From Streptomyces sp. PR69 (GTDB lineage Bacteria > Actinomycetota > Actinomycetes > Streptomycetales > Streptomycetaceae), in NCBI RefSeq assembly GCF_026420845.1, contig NZ_JAOWCB010000012.1, positions 62,001 through 126,000 of the forward strand: 64,000 nt of DNA, read 5' to 3'. The first letter of the stretch is position 1. Each line of letters begins with the position of its first letter. A program made the translations under genes and the position numbers. A model generated the notes under the pieces. That model saw nothing but the letters and a program-made list of their open reading frames with translations, had not been told where the DNA came from and made no database searches. Shown here piece after piece: positions 1-9,472 of this stretch.

Positions 1-88
1 CTGACCGGAGCGCGGGAATAACCGGAGGATGCCTCCTGTTGTCTGGTCCGGCACATGCCAGGCCTGACCAGTGAGTGAAGGCCGCAAG

Positions 89-108
89 CCCCGTCCTTCA
101 GGGCGAGG
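89..108 (+). repeat. omegaRNA/right-end-like hairpin upstream of tnpB
   Basis: The sequence CCCCGTCC-TTCA-GGGCGAGG folds into an 8-bp stem with a TTCA loop, one C-A mismatch at the third pair and one G-T pair. The hairpin at the right end of the TnpB element (1465-1484) has the same stem length, the same loop and its C-A mismatch at the same pair. It is therefore either the left-end structure of this element or the right-end remnant of a second IS200/IS605-type copy lying just upstream. Confidence 0.4.
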
Positions 109-218
109 TTGGGCCGGTTCCGGCCCGCAGGCGAATCCGCAACCATGATGTGACAATTGTCAGCTCGTTAGGGTAGCGTTCTCGTAGATCGTTTCCGGCC
201 AGTCCGGGGAGGTGTGCC

Positions 219-1370
219 ATGAAGCTGCGCTACAACGAGCGGATCTATCCGACCAGTCAGCAGTGCCGTGACCTGGCCCGCTTCTTCGGCTGTGCCCGCG
301 TGGTCTACAACGACGGGCGCAGGCTGCGGTCTGAGGCGTACAAGAACGGGGAGCCGTTCATCACCGACGCCCAGTTGCAGAAGCTGGTCATCACGGCGGC
401 GAAGAAGACGCCGGAACGCCAGTGGCTGAAGGAGGCCCCGTCCGTTGCGCTGGTGCAGTCCCTGGGTGATCTGCACGCGGCGTACCGGAACTTCTTCGCG
501 TCGAAGAAGGGCCTGCGGCAGGGGCCGAAGGTCGGTCATCCGAAGCGGAAGAAGAAGTCCGGGCGTCAGACGCTCAGGTTCACCCGCAACGGGTTCGCGC
601 TGCGCGACAACGGGCGGTTGTTCATCGCCAAGCTGGGTGAGGTGAGGGTGCGCTGGTCGCGCCCGCTGCCGTCCGAACCTTCGTCGGTCACGGTCATCAA
701 GGACGCGGCGGGCCGCTATTTCGCCTCGTTCGTGGTCGAGACCGACGACAAGCCGCTTCCCGCCCTGGACCTTGAGGAGACGGATACCGGGATCGACCTG
801 GGCCTCGCCTCCTACGCGGTGCTGCGCGGGCGGAAGATCACTTCCCCGAAGTTCTTCCGGCGTCAGGCCAAGAAGCTCCGCCGCGCCCAGCGCAAGCTGT
901 CCCGTGCCCAGAAGGGCTCAGCGAACCGGCGCAAAGCCAGGCTCGCCGTAGCGAAGATCCATGCGCGCATCGCGGACCAGCGGCGCGACTTCATCGAACA
1001 GCACACCACCAGAATCACGCGCGAGAGCCAAGCCGTGTACCTGGAGGACCTGAACGTGAAGGGCATGGCGACCGCCAAGGGCAAGCGCGGCAAGTCCGTC
1101 CACGACCAGAGCCTGGGCATGTTCGCCCACACCCTGGAGGCCAAATGCGCCCGGTACGGGCGCGGCTTCGTCAAGGTATCGCGCTGGTTCCCCTCCACCC
1201 AGAAGTGCTCCGTCTGCGGAAGCATCGAAGGACCCAAGGGACAGGAAGGACTCAAAATCCGGCACTGGACATGCTCTTGCGGAGCCGCCCACGACCGGGA
1301 CGAAAACGCCGAGATCAACCTTCGCGCCGAAGGGCGCGCACTCCTCGCGGCGGGACACGCCGAGAGGTAA
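219..1370 (+). CDS. tnpB: TnpB RNA-guided nuclease of an IS200/IS605-family element
   Basis: This 383-aa protein has the normal TnpB length. The RuvC-like catalytic residues are in place: the Asp in GIDLGL near residue 193, the Glu in VYLEDL near 274, and the Asp in HDRDENAEINL near 360. A zinc ribbon (CSVC followed by CSC) lies between the second and third motifs. The lysine/arginine-rich stretch around residue 110 fits nucleic-acid binding. The start ATG has a strong GGGGAGGTG ribosome-binding site. Family members are omegaRNA-guided DNA nucleases that help retain the transposon. The frame is uninterrupted, so activity is plausible, but no tnpA partner is present in the window. Confidence 0.9.
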   Translation: MKLRYNERIYPTSQQCRDLARFFGCARVVYNDGRRLRSEAYKNGEPFITDAQLQKLVITAAKKTPERQWLKEAPSVALVQSLGDLHAAYRNFFASKKGLRQGPKVGHPKRKKKSGRQTLRFTRNGFALRDNGRLFIAKLGEVRVRWSRPLPSEPSSVTVIKDAAGRYFASFVVETDDKPLPALDLEETDTGIDLGLASYAVLRGRKITSPKFFRRQAKKLRRAQRKLSRAQKGSANRRKARLAVAKIHARIADQRRDFIEQHTTRITRESQAVYLEDLNVKGMATAKGKRGKSVHDQSLGMFAHTLEAKCARYGRGFVKVSRWFPSTQKCSVCGSIEGPKGQEGLKIRHWTCSCGAAHDRDENAEINLRAEGRALLAAGHAER

Positions 1371-1493
1371 AACGCCTGCGGAGGGCACGTAAGACTTCCC
1401 AAGCGGAAGCAGCGCTCGTTGAAACAGGAACCCGCCAGGAGCTGCACCCGCAGCAGACTGGAACCCCGGGCCTTCAGGCCCAGGAGGATGTCA
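1290..1493 (+). ncRNA. putative omegaRNA scaffold overlapping the 3' end of tnpB and the right end
   Basis: In the TnpB family, the guide RNA is made from the 3' end of tnpB plus the right end of the element, with the guide taken from flanking DNA. Here the segment after the tnpB stop is GC-rich, non-coding and ends in the hairpin GGGCC-TTCA-GGCCC (1468-1481) followed by AGGAGGATGTCA. The upstream boundary is a guess. The natural guide would begin near 1494. Confidence 0.4.
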
Positions 1494-1585
1494 GACGCAC
1501 CACAAGCGCAGGAGGGCGCCACCGGTGGACGCCGCAGAGACGGCAGGGGCCGCAGAGTCGCCGACGGGCATACGGCGTCGCCCCC

Positions 1586-2108
1586 GTGCCCCTGCCCGTA
1601 CTGGATCTGGTCACGGTCAGCGGCGGCGGCAGCGCGTCCGCGGCCCTCGCGACCAGCGTGCGGATCGCCCGGCTCGCCGAGCGGCGCGGCTATCGCCGCC
1701 ACTGGGTCGCCGAGCACCACTCCATGCCGGGCGTCGCCTCCTCCTCGACGACGACTTCCCCGACAGGCACCCCTATGCCCGTATCCACGCGGTTCCCGGG
1801 CCGGTGCAGGGCCCCGCCGCACGCCGACCTCTCTGGCTGCACCACTTCTCGGCGCGCAACACGATCCCAGCGCTCGATCTGTGCCGGGAGAACTTCCGGC
1901 CCTCGGCCGTGCTCGACGCCCCGTACGCGCTGATCGGCGTCTCCGCGCCGGGCTGGACGAGCTGCAGAAGCGCACCGGCGCGGATGAGCTGATGATCACC
2001 GCCAATGTCCACGGGGGCGAGGAGCGGGTGCGCAGCTATGAGCTGATCGCGGACGCGTACGGGCTGCCGGACGCCGGCGGGCTGCCGGAGGAGGCGCCCG
2101 GAAGGTAA
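1586..2108 (+). pseudogene. luciferase-like (LLM class, MsnO8-type) monooxygenase, frameshifted and internally deleted
   Basis: Homology to flavin-dependent luciferase-like monooxygenases is spread over three frames. The N-terminus is in one frame from GTG 1586 (LPVLDLVTV, then RLAERRGYRRHWVAEHHSMP, the family's N-terminal motif). The middle is in a second frame, about 1745-1965 (HPYARIHAVPG, HHFSARNTIPALDLCRENFRPSAVLDAPYAL is split here by a deletion before HHFSARN). The C-terminus is in a third frame, about 1955-2108 (GADELMITANVHGGEERVRSYELIADAYGLP is its recognisable core). A family member of about 330 aa would need roughly 1 kb, and only 520 bp remain. The gene cannot be functional. Confidence 0.8.
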
Positions 2109-2253
2109 AACCTGGGTTTCCCCGCAGGATTGGTTCAAGCCAGGACCGCACGCGTCCCCGGCGCTTAATAGATCCTTAAACCGCTCGTCACCGAGGTGGC
2201 GAGCGGTTCGTTCGCGGTGCCCACGCCTCTGACGAGCGCGTTTCCTTTCAGAT

Positions 2254-2282
2254 TGGTCTAGTCCTCAATTTGGTTCAGACCA
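2254..2282 (+). promoter_or_regulatory. two DasR-type dre / chitinase operator repeats
   Basis: Two copies lie in tandem: TGGTCTAGTCCT at 2254-2265 and TGGTTCAGACCA at 2271-2282. The core of the DasR responsive element is TGGTCTAGACCA, and Streptomyces chitinase promoters are known to carry such 12-bp repeats. A possible -35 (TTGACG, 2283-2288) follows immediately and a weak -10 (GCTATC, near 2305) comes 16 bp later, so a bound repressor would cover the -35. The sites are seen in the sequence; control by DasR is inferred. Confidence 0.7.
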
Positions 2283-2366
2283 TTGACGCGCGGTTGGCCG
2301 GATCGCTATCACTCTTCCAACTCCCGTGGGAGACCACCCGTTCCGCGCAACCCCCGGAGGCAGCAC

Positions 2367-4082
<1,716 letters not shown>

Positions 4083-4111
4083 TCCCACGGTCTGCCGCCT
4101 CCCGCAGGCCG

Positions 4112-4143
4112 CCGCCCCCGCCCGGAGGACCGGGCGGGGGCGG
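4112..4143 (+). terminator. terminator after the chitinase gene
   Basis: A perfect 14-bp stem, CCGCCCCCGCCCGG / CCGGGCGGGGGCGG, with loop AGGA lies 30 bases after the chitinase stop. It sits between convergent genes, so it may serve both strands. No T-run follows, as is common in Streptomyces. Confidence 0.75.
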
Positions 4144-4149
4144 TGTGCG

Positions 4150-4350
4150 TCAGCCGGGCGCGCCGTCGCGCAGGCGCGCCATCTGGGTGTCGTAGTCGTC
4201 GAGGATGCCCCTGAGCTGCCGCAGCGCCTCGGGCGGGATGTCCGCAGGGGCGGCCTCGGCCACATACCGCGCCGCGGCGACCAGGGCTGCGAACTCATAT
4301 GCGTGCGAGGTGATGTTCAGCACCCCGGGGCGCGCCCAGTCGAGGACCAT
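4150..4350 (-). CDS. small hypothetical protein (66 aa), partner of the AhpD-like gene
   Basis: This acidic 66-aa protein has no membrane segment and no motif I recognise; it looks helical (DIPPEALRQLRGILDDYDTQMARLRDG). It begins 6 bases after the stop of the upstream carboxymuconolactone-decarboxylase-like gene and has no strong ribosome-binding site of its own, so translational coupling in a two-gene operon is likely. Function unknown. Confidence 0.65.
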   Translation of the reverse strand: MVLDWARPGVLNITSHAYEFAALVAAARYVAEAAPADIPPEALRQLRGILDDYDTQMARLRDGAPG

Positions 4351-4356
4351 CGCGGG

Positions 4357-4749
4357 TCAGGCCTTCGCGCTGAGGTAGTCCTTGATCTGGTTCAGCTCCT
4401 GGACGAAGCCGTCGTAGTCCACGCGCATGCCGTTGAGGTAGGCGCTCCAGCCGAGGCTGTTCTTGGCGTAGTGGACGGCTTCCTGTATCTCCTCGTCCGT
4501 GGCGCCGAACATCTTCGCTGCCTCGGTGTGGAACAGCGTGCAGTAGCGGCACTTGGTCTCGGAGTGTATGGCGAGGCCGATCAGCTCCTTGTACTTGTTC
4601 GGGATGAGCGTCTCACCCAGCTCCAGGGTCTTGAAGATCTCCCATTCGGCCTCAAGCAGGCTGTCGGGGATCTCGGCGAAGAAGGCGGGAACGAGTCCCA
4701 GGGTCTCTTTGATCTCGGACTCGATCTCTCCGCGGTTCCGGCCGGCCAT
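4357..4749 (-). CDS. carboxymuconolactone decarboxylase / AhpD-like protein
   Basis: A 130-aa cytosolic protein of the CMD/AhpD fold. The AhpD-type redox motif C-x-x-C is present in KCRYCTLFHTEAA, with the following His also in its usual place. The family covers alkylhydroperoxidases and gamma-carboxymuconolactone decarboxylases; the CxxC points to a peroxidase/disulfide-exchange role rather than decarboxylation. ATG 4749 is preferred over the upstream in-frame codons because a GGAAG site precedes it and AGRNRGEIE begins the conserved helix. It is followed by a 66-aa gene 6 bases downstream. Confidence 0.85.
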   Translation of the reverse strand: MAGRNRGEIESEIKETLGLVPAFFAEIPDSLLEAEWEIFKTLELGETLIPNKYKELIGLAIHSETKCRYCTLFHTEAAKMFGATDEEIQEAVHYAKNSLGWSAYLNGMRVDYDGFVQELNQIKDYLSAKA

Positions 4750-4915
4750 GGTGACCACTTCCTCTCCCAGCCGAGCCGTGCACAGCACCCCCTTTTCTCA
4801 CCATAGATCCATATCGTGACGGGATATACCCCCTCAGAGGGGCCGGACAGGAGACGGGGGCCGGGAGACGGAGCCGGGAGCCGGGAGCGGGGAGACGGGG
4901 GCTTTGAGGCCGGTC

Positions 4916-6874
4916 TCAGACCGGGAGCGGGACCGCGCCGATCATATGGTCGATGTGCTCCGGGGCGACGGCCCTGGAGTACAGCCAGCCCTGCCCGGTG
5001 TCACAGCCGATGCGCCGCAGCCGCTCCGCCTGCCCCGCCGTCTCGACGCACTCCGCGGTCACCGTCAGCCCCAGCCGGTGCGCGAGGTCCACCATCGCCT
5101 CGACGATCGTCTCGTCGGCGGGGTTCGGGTGCGCCTCGTCCTGGAAGCCGCGGACGAAGGACCCGTCGAGCTTCAGCGCGGACACCGGCAGCCGGCTCAG
5201 ATACGCCAGATTCGAGTACCCGGTCCCGAAGTCGTCGATGGCGATCCGCACCCCCATGTCGCTGAGCGCCTGGAGCGCCTGGAGCGGGCGGCCCGCGGAA
5301 CCCATCACCGCGGACTCGGTCAGCTCCAGCTGGAGCAGATGCGGCGCGAGCCCGGTCTCCGCCAGGATCCCCGCCACATCCGCGACCAGGTCGGAGTCCC
5401 ACACCTGGCGCACCGCCACATTGACGCTGACGAACAGCGGGGGCGCCTCCGGATGGTCTTCCTGCCACCGCTTCGCCTGCCGACAGGCGGTCCGCAGCAC
5501 CCACTGCCCGAGCTGGACGATCGACCCGTCCTCTTCGGCAATTCCGATGAACCGATTCGGCGTCAGCGTGCCGAACTGCGGATGCCGCCAGCGAACCAGC
5601 GCCTCCACCCCGTGCGCGACCCCGTCCGCAAGGCCCACCAACGGCTGGTATTCCAGCTCGAACTCGCCCCGCTCCACCGCGGGACGCAGCGTCGAGGCGA
5701 GCGCCTGACGGGTCATCCGGTGCGCGTTCCGTTCGGGGTCGAAGAAGGTCCAGCGGGCCTTTCCGTCCGCCTTGGCCCAGTACAGGGTGGTGTCCGCGGC
5801 CTGCATCAGCCCGGTGGCGGAGGTGCCCGCCACCGGGCGCTCCACGACTCCGATCGAGGCGGAGAGCGACAGCCGCTGGCCGGCGAGGTCGAACGGCTGC
5901 TGCAGCGCGGCGAGCACGGTCCTGGCGAGGTCGGCGAGCTGTTCCGTGCCCGTCGAGTCCTCGACGAGGATCGCGAACTCGTCGCCGCCGAGCCGGGCCG
6001 CGAGGTGCCCGCCGCCCGGGCCGCCCCTGCCGCGCCCTTCGCCCCGGTGGGCGCCTGACTCACCCCGGCGGCCCTGGCCGCCCCCCGCGGCCGCCGCGCA
6101 CTCCGACAGCCGTGCGGCGACCGCGGCGAGCAGCCGGTCGCCGACCCGGTGGCCGAGGGTGTCGTTGACCGCCTTGAAGCCGTCGAGATCCAGGTAGCAC
6201 AGCCCGATCCGGCCCGTGGACCCCTCGTCGTACGCCGATGACTCCAGCGCCGCCGTGAGCCGCTCGAAGAACAGCGTGCGGTTGGCCAGCCGGGTCACCT
6301 GGTCGTGCATCTGGAGGTGGCGCAGCCGGGCGCGCAGCTCCCGCCGGTCGCTGATGTCGGCGACGGACAGCAGGACCGTACGGCCGTCGCCGGCCATGGG
6401 GGTCACCGTGATCTCGGCCCACAGAGGGCGGCCGTCCGGGTACTTGAGGCGGCGGGTGCAGCGGAACCGGGAGCGGCGGCCGCGCAGGACCTCGCGGTAG
6501 GCGTGCCAGGTGCGCCCGTCAGAGGCGACGTCGACCAGTTCGGCCGCGCACCGGCCTTCGAGGGCGGGCGGCTCGGCGTCGAGCAGCGCGGCGAGCGCGT
6601 CGTTGGCCGAGACCACCAGGCCCTCGTGGTCGACGACGGCCATCGCCATATGGGCGGCGTTGAAGGCGGCCCGGTAGTCGGCGGCCGCGGAGCCGGCCGG
6701 GCGGCGGTCCGCGTCCCGGCCGTCGGCGGCCAGGTACTGGGCCGCGCGGCAGTCGACCGCCAGACAGCCGGCCGCCCGGGTCTGCCGCTCCTCGCCACTC
6801 TCTGTCACTGAAATCAGCGTGCCGACGGGCACTGCGACTCCCGCCGTCCCTGGTCCTTCGGAGAATCCGCTCAC
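4916..6874 (-). CDS. cdgA: PAS-GGDEF-EAL cyclic di-GMP turnover protein, CdgA-like
   Basis: A 652-aa signalling protein. A PAS domain covers about residues 65-185, followed by a GGDEF domain with intact RLGGDEF near 290 and an EAL domain with GVEALVRW near 435, LELTES, DDFGTGYS, AECVET and GCDTGQGWLYS. Both catalytic signatures look intact, so it could make or degrade c-di-GMP. No membrane segment is seen. The start is GTG 6874 with GGGAG upstream. A Gly/Arg/Glu-rich insert of about 30 residues lies immediately before RLGGDEF, and I see no RxxD inhibitory site in front of GGDEF. Domain order and neighbourhood resemble S. coelicolor CdgA, which is known to affect development through BldD. Confidence 0.85.
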   Translation of the reverse strand: MSGFSEGPGTAGVAVPVGTLISVTESGEERQTRAAGCLAVDCRAAQYLAADGRDADRRPAGSAAADYRAAFNAAHMAMAVVDHEGLVVSANDALAALLDAEPPALEGRCAAELVDVASDGRTWHAYREVLRGRRSRFRCTRRLKYPDGRPLWAEITVTPMAGDGRTVLLSVADISDRRELRARLRHLQMHDQVTRLANRTLFFERLTAALESSAYDEGSTGRIGLCYLDLDGFKAVNDTLGHRVGDRLLAAVAARLSECAAAAGGGQGRRGESGAHRGEGRGRGGPGGGHLAARLGGDEFAILVEDSTGTEQLADLARTVLAALQQPFDLAGQRLSLSASIGVVERPVAGTSATGLMQAADTTLYWAKADGKARWTFFDPERNAHRMTRQALASTLRPAVERGEFELEYQPLVGLADGVAHGVEALVRWRHPQFGTLTPNRFIGIAEEDGSIVQLGQWVLRTACRQAKRWQEDHPEAPPLFVSVNVAVRQVWDSDLVADVAGILAETGLAPHLLQLELTESAVMGSAGRPLQALQALSDMGVRIAIDDFGTGYSNLAYLSRLPVSALKLDGSFVRGFQDEAHPNPADETIVEAMVDLAHRLGLTVTAECVETAGQAERLRRIGCDTGQGWLYSRAVAPEHIDHMIGAVPLPV

Positions 6875-7273
6875 CGCTCACTCCCGCAGTGCAGTTGAGT
6901 CGTACAGGGCCGTTCACATGGGGTCGGGAAAGGCTGGCCAGGTCGAACTGGGGGAAATTGTGCCGAGCATAGAGGCTTGTCCGGCAGCCCTTCCAGCCTC
7001 TCACCCCTCGGGCGGACTGCCCCCGAACAAGGGACGATCGTTTCTGCACAGCTGAGAGCGGGGGCTATCCCCGTACTGACTGAATGTGACGTTCCGTGAA
7101 TCGTCGGAGTGTCGCCGGATGTCCCTCCCTGACGCTCGCTGATCCACGGTCTCGGCTCGGTGTCGGGCGGATGTCGGCTCGGTCACCCAGGCGGGGCAGC
7201 GGAACAGGGCAAATAGCGACAATTCGGCACAGGCTGGGAGAGGTGTCCCTCGTTTCCGCAGCCGGAGGTCCAT
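6875..7273. other. intergenic region between divergent cdgA and the metalloprotease gene
   Basis: About 400 bases without a convincing gene; the ORFs in it have wrong codon bias and no relatives I recognise. It must hold divergent promoters. It is somewhat less GC-rich near 6940-7060. I see no clear operator. GGAGG at 7264-7268 is the ribosome-binding site of the metalloprotease gene. Confidence 0.6.
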
Positions 7274-8530
7274 GTGGAGGGTCAGCATGCACCCGTGGGA
7301 ACACCCGAGGGGGTGGAACTCACGCGATTGCGCAGCGCCGCGGCCGCCTTCACCTCACTGGTCGCCCTCGCCGCCATGTCCCTGGTGGCCGGACCCGCGG
7401 CGGCCGGGAGCTCCTCCGAACCCTGCGAGCTGCGCCGCACCGGCGTCCACCACTCGCTCGGCCTGGACTCCTGGAACTCTGCCTACCCGAGGCCGACCGC
7501 CGTGCTGGACGCGGTCATGGTCTTTCTGGCGTTCCCTGACTCCACCCCCCGTCACCAGCCGCGCGAGCTGGCGGCCGACCACTTCCCGGCGACCGCGGAG
7601 TTCTTCCACCACGCCTCGTACGGACAGTTCGAGCTGCGCGCGCATCCGCAGCGGCGGTGGGTGACGATGCCCAGGCCCTCCACCGCATACGCGATAAAAC
7701 GGGACTGGGAGCCCGAGGGGCGCAGCGCCTATCTGCGCGACGCCCTCGCCGCGACCGACCCGGAGGTCGACTACTCCCGCTACGACATCGTCTATCTCGT
7801 GGCCGACCCGGACGCACCGGGCGTCGACTCGGACGCCACGAAGGTCGTCAACTTCGAACGCCCCCTGCGTGCGGACGGCGTCGACATCAGAAGGGTGGTC
7901 ACGGTCTTCGAACGCCATCCGCCGGACCGCCATGTGCTGGCCCACGAGACCGGCCATGTCTTCGATCTGCCCGACCTCTACCACCGTCCGGCGGACGGCA
8001 AGGGCGACTGGGACACCCATGTGGGGGACTGGGATGTGATGGGCAGCCAGTTCGGCATGGCCCCCGACCTGTTCGGCTGGCACAAGTGGAAGCTGGGCTG
8101 GCTGGGCCGCACGGCCGTGCGCTGTGTCACACGGACCTCGCTGCTCACCCTGGAGCCGATCGCGGCCGCGGCCGCGCCCGGCGGCAGCCTCGGCACCCGG
8201 CTCGCGGTCGTGCGGACCGGCCCCGACACGGTGCTGGCGATCGAGGCGCGCGGCGCGGCCGGCAATGACGAGGGGACCTGTACGGAGGGGGTCCTGCTGT
8301 ACCGCGTACGGGCGGCGGCGGCCTCGGGCGACGGCCCGGTCCAGGTGATCGACACCCACCCGGAGACCGAGGCATGCTGGGACGAGTCCGTCTACCCGCC
8401 GCTCGCGGACGCTCCGCTGGGCGTCGGCGAGACCTTTACGATGCCGGGTGCGCCGGGGGAGCGGACCCGGGTGGAGGTCGCGGACCGGACGCGTACGGGC
8501 GCATGGACGGTCCGGATCAGCATGGTCTGA
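7274..8530 (+). CDS. secreted M6-like zinc metalloprotease
   Basis: A 418-aa protein with zinc site H224-E-T-G-H228 within LAHETGHVFDLPDLYH and the M6-family context GDWDVMGSQFG downstream, as in immune inhibitor A-like peptidases. A hydrophobic, Ala-rich segment (SLVALAAMSLVAGPAAAG) near residues 29-45 acts as a signal peptide, so the enzyme is probably exported. GTG 7274 has GGAGG at good spacing; GTG 7313 or TTG 7325 would give a shorter leader of more usual length and cannot be excluded. A strong terminator follows. Its physiological substrate is unknown. Confidence 0.8.
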   Translation: MEGQHAPVGTPEGVELTRLRSAAAAFTSLVALAAMSLVAGPAAAGSSSEPCELRRTGVHHSLGLDSWNSAYPRPTAVLDAVMVFLAFPDSTPRHQPRELAADHFPATAEFFHHASYGQFELRAHPQRRWVTMPRPSTAYAIKRDWEPEGRSAYLRDALAATDPEVDYSRYDIVYLVADPDAPGVDSDATKVVNFERPLRADGVDIRRVVTVFERHPPDRHVLAHETGHVFDLPDLYHRPADGKGDWDTHVGDWDVMGSQFGMAPDLFGWHKWKLGWLGRTAVRCVTRTSLLTLEPIAAAAAPGGSLGTRLAVVRTGPDTVLAIEARGAAGNDEGTCTEGVLLYRVRAAAASGDGPVQVIDTHPETEACWDESVYPPLADAPLGVGETFTMPGAPGERTRVEVADRTRTGAWTVRISMV

Positions 8531-8540
8531 CGGTCGCTGC

Positions 8541-8575
8541 AAGAAGGCCCCTCGCGCGATGCGAGGGGCCTTCTT
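8541..8575 (+). terminator. rho-independent terminator after the metalloprotease gene
   Basis: The 15-bp perfect stem AAGAAGGCCCCTCGC / GCGAGGGGCCTTCTT with loop GCGAT is followed by TGTCGT. It starts 10 bases after the stop codon and lies between that gene and the convergent tRNA-Lys. Confidence 0.9.
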
Positions 8576-8583
8576 GTCGTCTG

Positions 8584-8657
8584 TGCGCCGCCAGGGACTC
8601 GAACCCCGGACCCGCTGATTAAGAGTCAGCTGCTCTAACCAACTGAGCTAGCGGCGC
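8584..8657 (-). tRNA. tRNA-Lys (anticodon CTT)
   Basis: The reverse strand folds as a complete cloverleaf. The acceptor stem is GCGCCGC/GCGGCGC, the D-arm contains AGCTCAGTTGGTTAGAGC, the anticodon arm is GCTGA-CTCTTAA-TCAGC with anticodon CTT, and the T-arm contains GGTTCGAGTCC. The 3' CCA is not encoded. The 3' end of the upstream protein gene overlaps its first ten bases. Confidence 0.95.
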
Positions 8658-9238
8658 CTGCTGACGTCGTAGACCTTAGCATCCTGATCGGCGGGAGGAA
8701 AAATCGATACCCGGACCTCATCGGCGCAGGCCGTGCGCACGGCCCGGACGGCTGCCCAGACGAGCACCTCGGGCCCCGGCAGCCAGGGGTGCCGGGTGTC
8801 CGGGGCCACCAGCCAGCGCGGCCCGGCGGGGTCCGCCGGAGTCAGCGGCGGAACGGTCACCGCGTCCCCCGCGCCATGGCAGATCAGCGGCGGCACGCTG
8901 TCGCCCCACGCCTCCCAGCGCAGCAGGGACGGCAGCCGCTGGGCCGCTCCGGGCGCGGCGAAGAACAGCATCCGCCCCCGGTGCACGGCCGCGGGGCCCG
9001 ATCCGGGGCCCTCCTCCCAGAGCCGGTCGAGCATCCGCCGTCCGAAGACCGCCGGCACATTCACCACGTCGAAGACCGTGCCGCAGGGCAGCGCGGCGGG
9101 CGCGGTCGGCTGCGTCCGCCACGCCCAGAGCGCACCGCTCGGGCATGCCGCGGCGGAGGCCAGCCACTCCGCCCCGGGGGCGGTGACCTGGCCGACGTGA
9201 AGGGGGGTGTCCGGGAGCACGGCAGACGAGGTAGTCAT
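8648..9238 (-). CDS. conserved Streptomyces protein, possibly primase/polymerase-like
   Basis: A 196-aa soluble protein starting at ATG 9238. Recognisable stretches (LPCGTVFDVVNVPAVFGRRML, MLFFAAPGAAQRLPSLLRWE, PRWLVAPDTRHPWLPGPEVL) are each conserved in short Streptomyces proteins that, as far as I remember, are sometimes labelled bifunctional DNA primase/polymerase N-terminal domain. I see no catalytic acidic cluster that would prove that activity, so the function stays open. Its TAG stop (8648-8650) lies inside the 5' part of the tRNA-Lys gene on the same strand. Confidence 0.7.
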   Translation of the reverse strand: MTTSSAVLPDTPLHVGQVTAPGAEWLASAAACPSGALWAWRTQPTAPAALPCGTVFDVVNVPAVFGRRMLDRLWEEGPGSGPAAVHRGRMLFFAAPGAAQRLPSLLRWEAWGDSVPPLICHGAGDAVTVPPLTPADPAGPRWLVAPDTRHPWLPGPEVLVWAAVRAVRTACADEVRVSIFPPADQDAKVYDVSRRR

Positions 9239-9472
9239 GGCTCCAAGATCTACCGAGAGTGAGAGGCCGGTTTCTGAGAGTTGGAAAAACGCGGACAGGG
9301 AGGGGTGGGAAGGGGTATCTTGCCCCCCGGCATATGCGGGGCTGCGGTGCCAGCGGCGTAGTGCCGCACGGGTGTGCGGCCGCTACGTCCCGCGGGGGCG
9401 CGCTCCAGCGGATCGCGATGTGACAGCGTGACAGCGTGACGGCGCGACGGCGTCACGTCTACGGCGTCGGGC

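Larger units (their letters stand above)
89..1493 (+). mobile_element. IS200/IS605-type element carrying only tnpB (limits approximate)
   Basis: The element contains one tnpB gene and no Y1 transposase gene (tnpA), so it would be non-autonomous and depend on a TnpA supplied elsewhere. The right end is placed after the hairpin at 1465-1484, where the sequence reads GGAGGATGTCA, the usual kind of right-end tail in actinobacterial IS605-group elements. The left end cannot be fixed from this sequence and may lie between position 1 and about 200. A degraded monooxygenase gene follows about 90 bases beyond the right end. Confidence 0.55.

Noticed and set aside
8648..9238. Assignment as an active DNA primase/polymerase
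   Set aside because: Only a remembered annotation supports this; I could not identify the catalytic acidic residues, so the call was kept at conserved protein.
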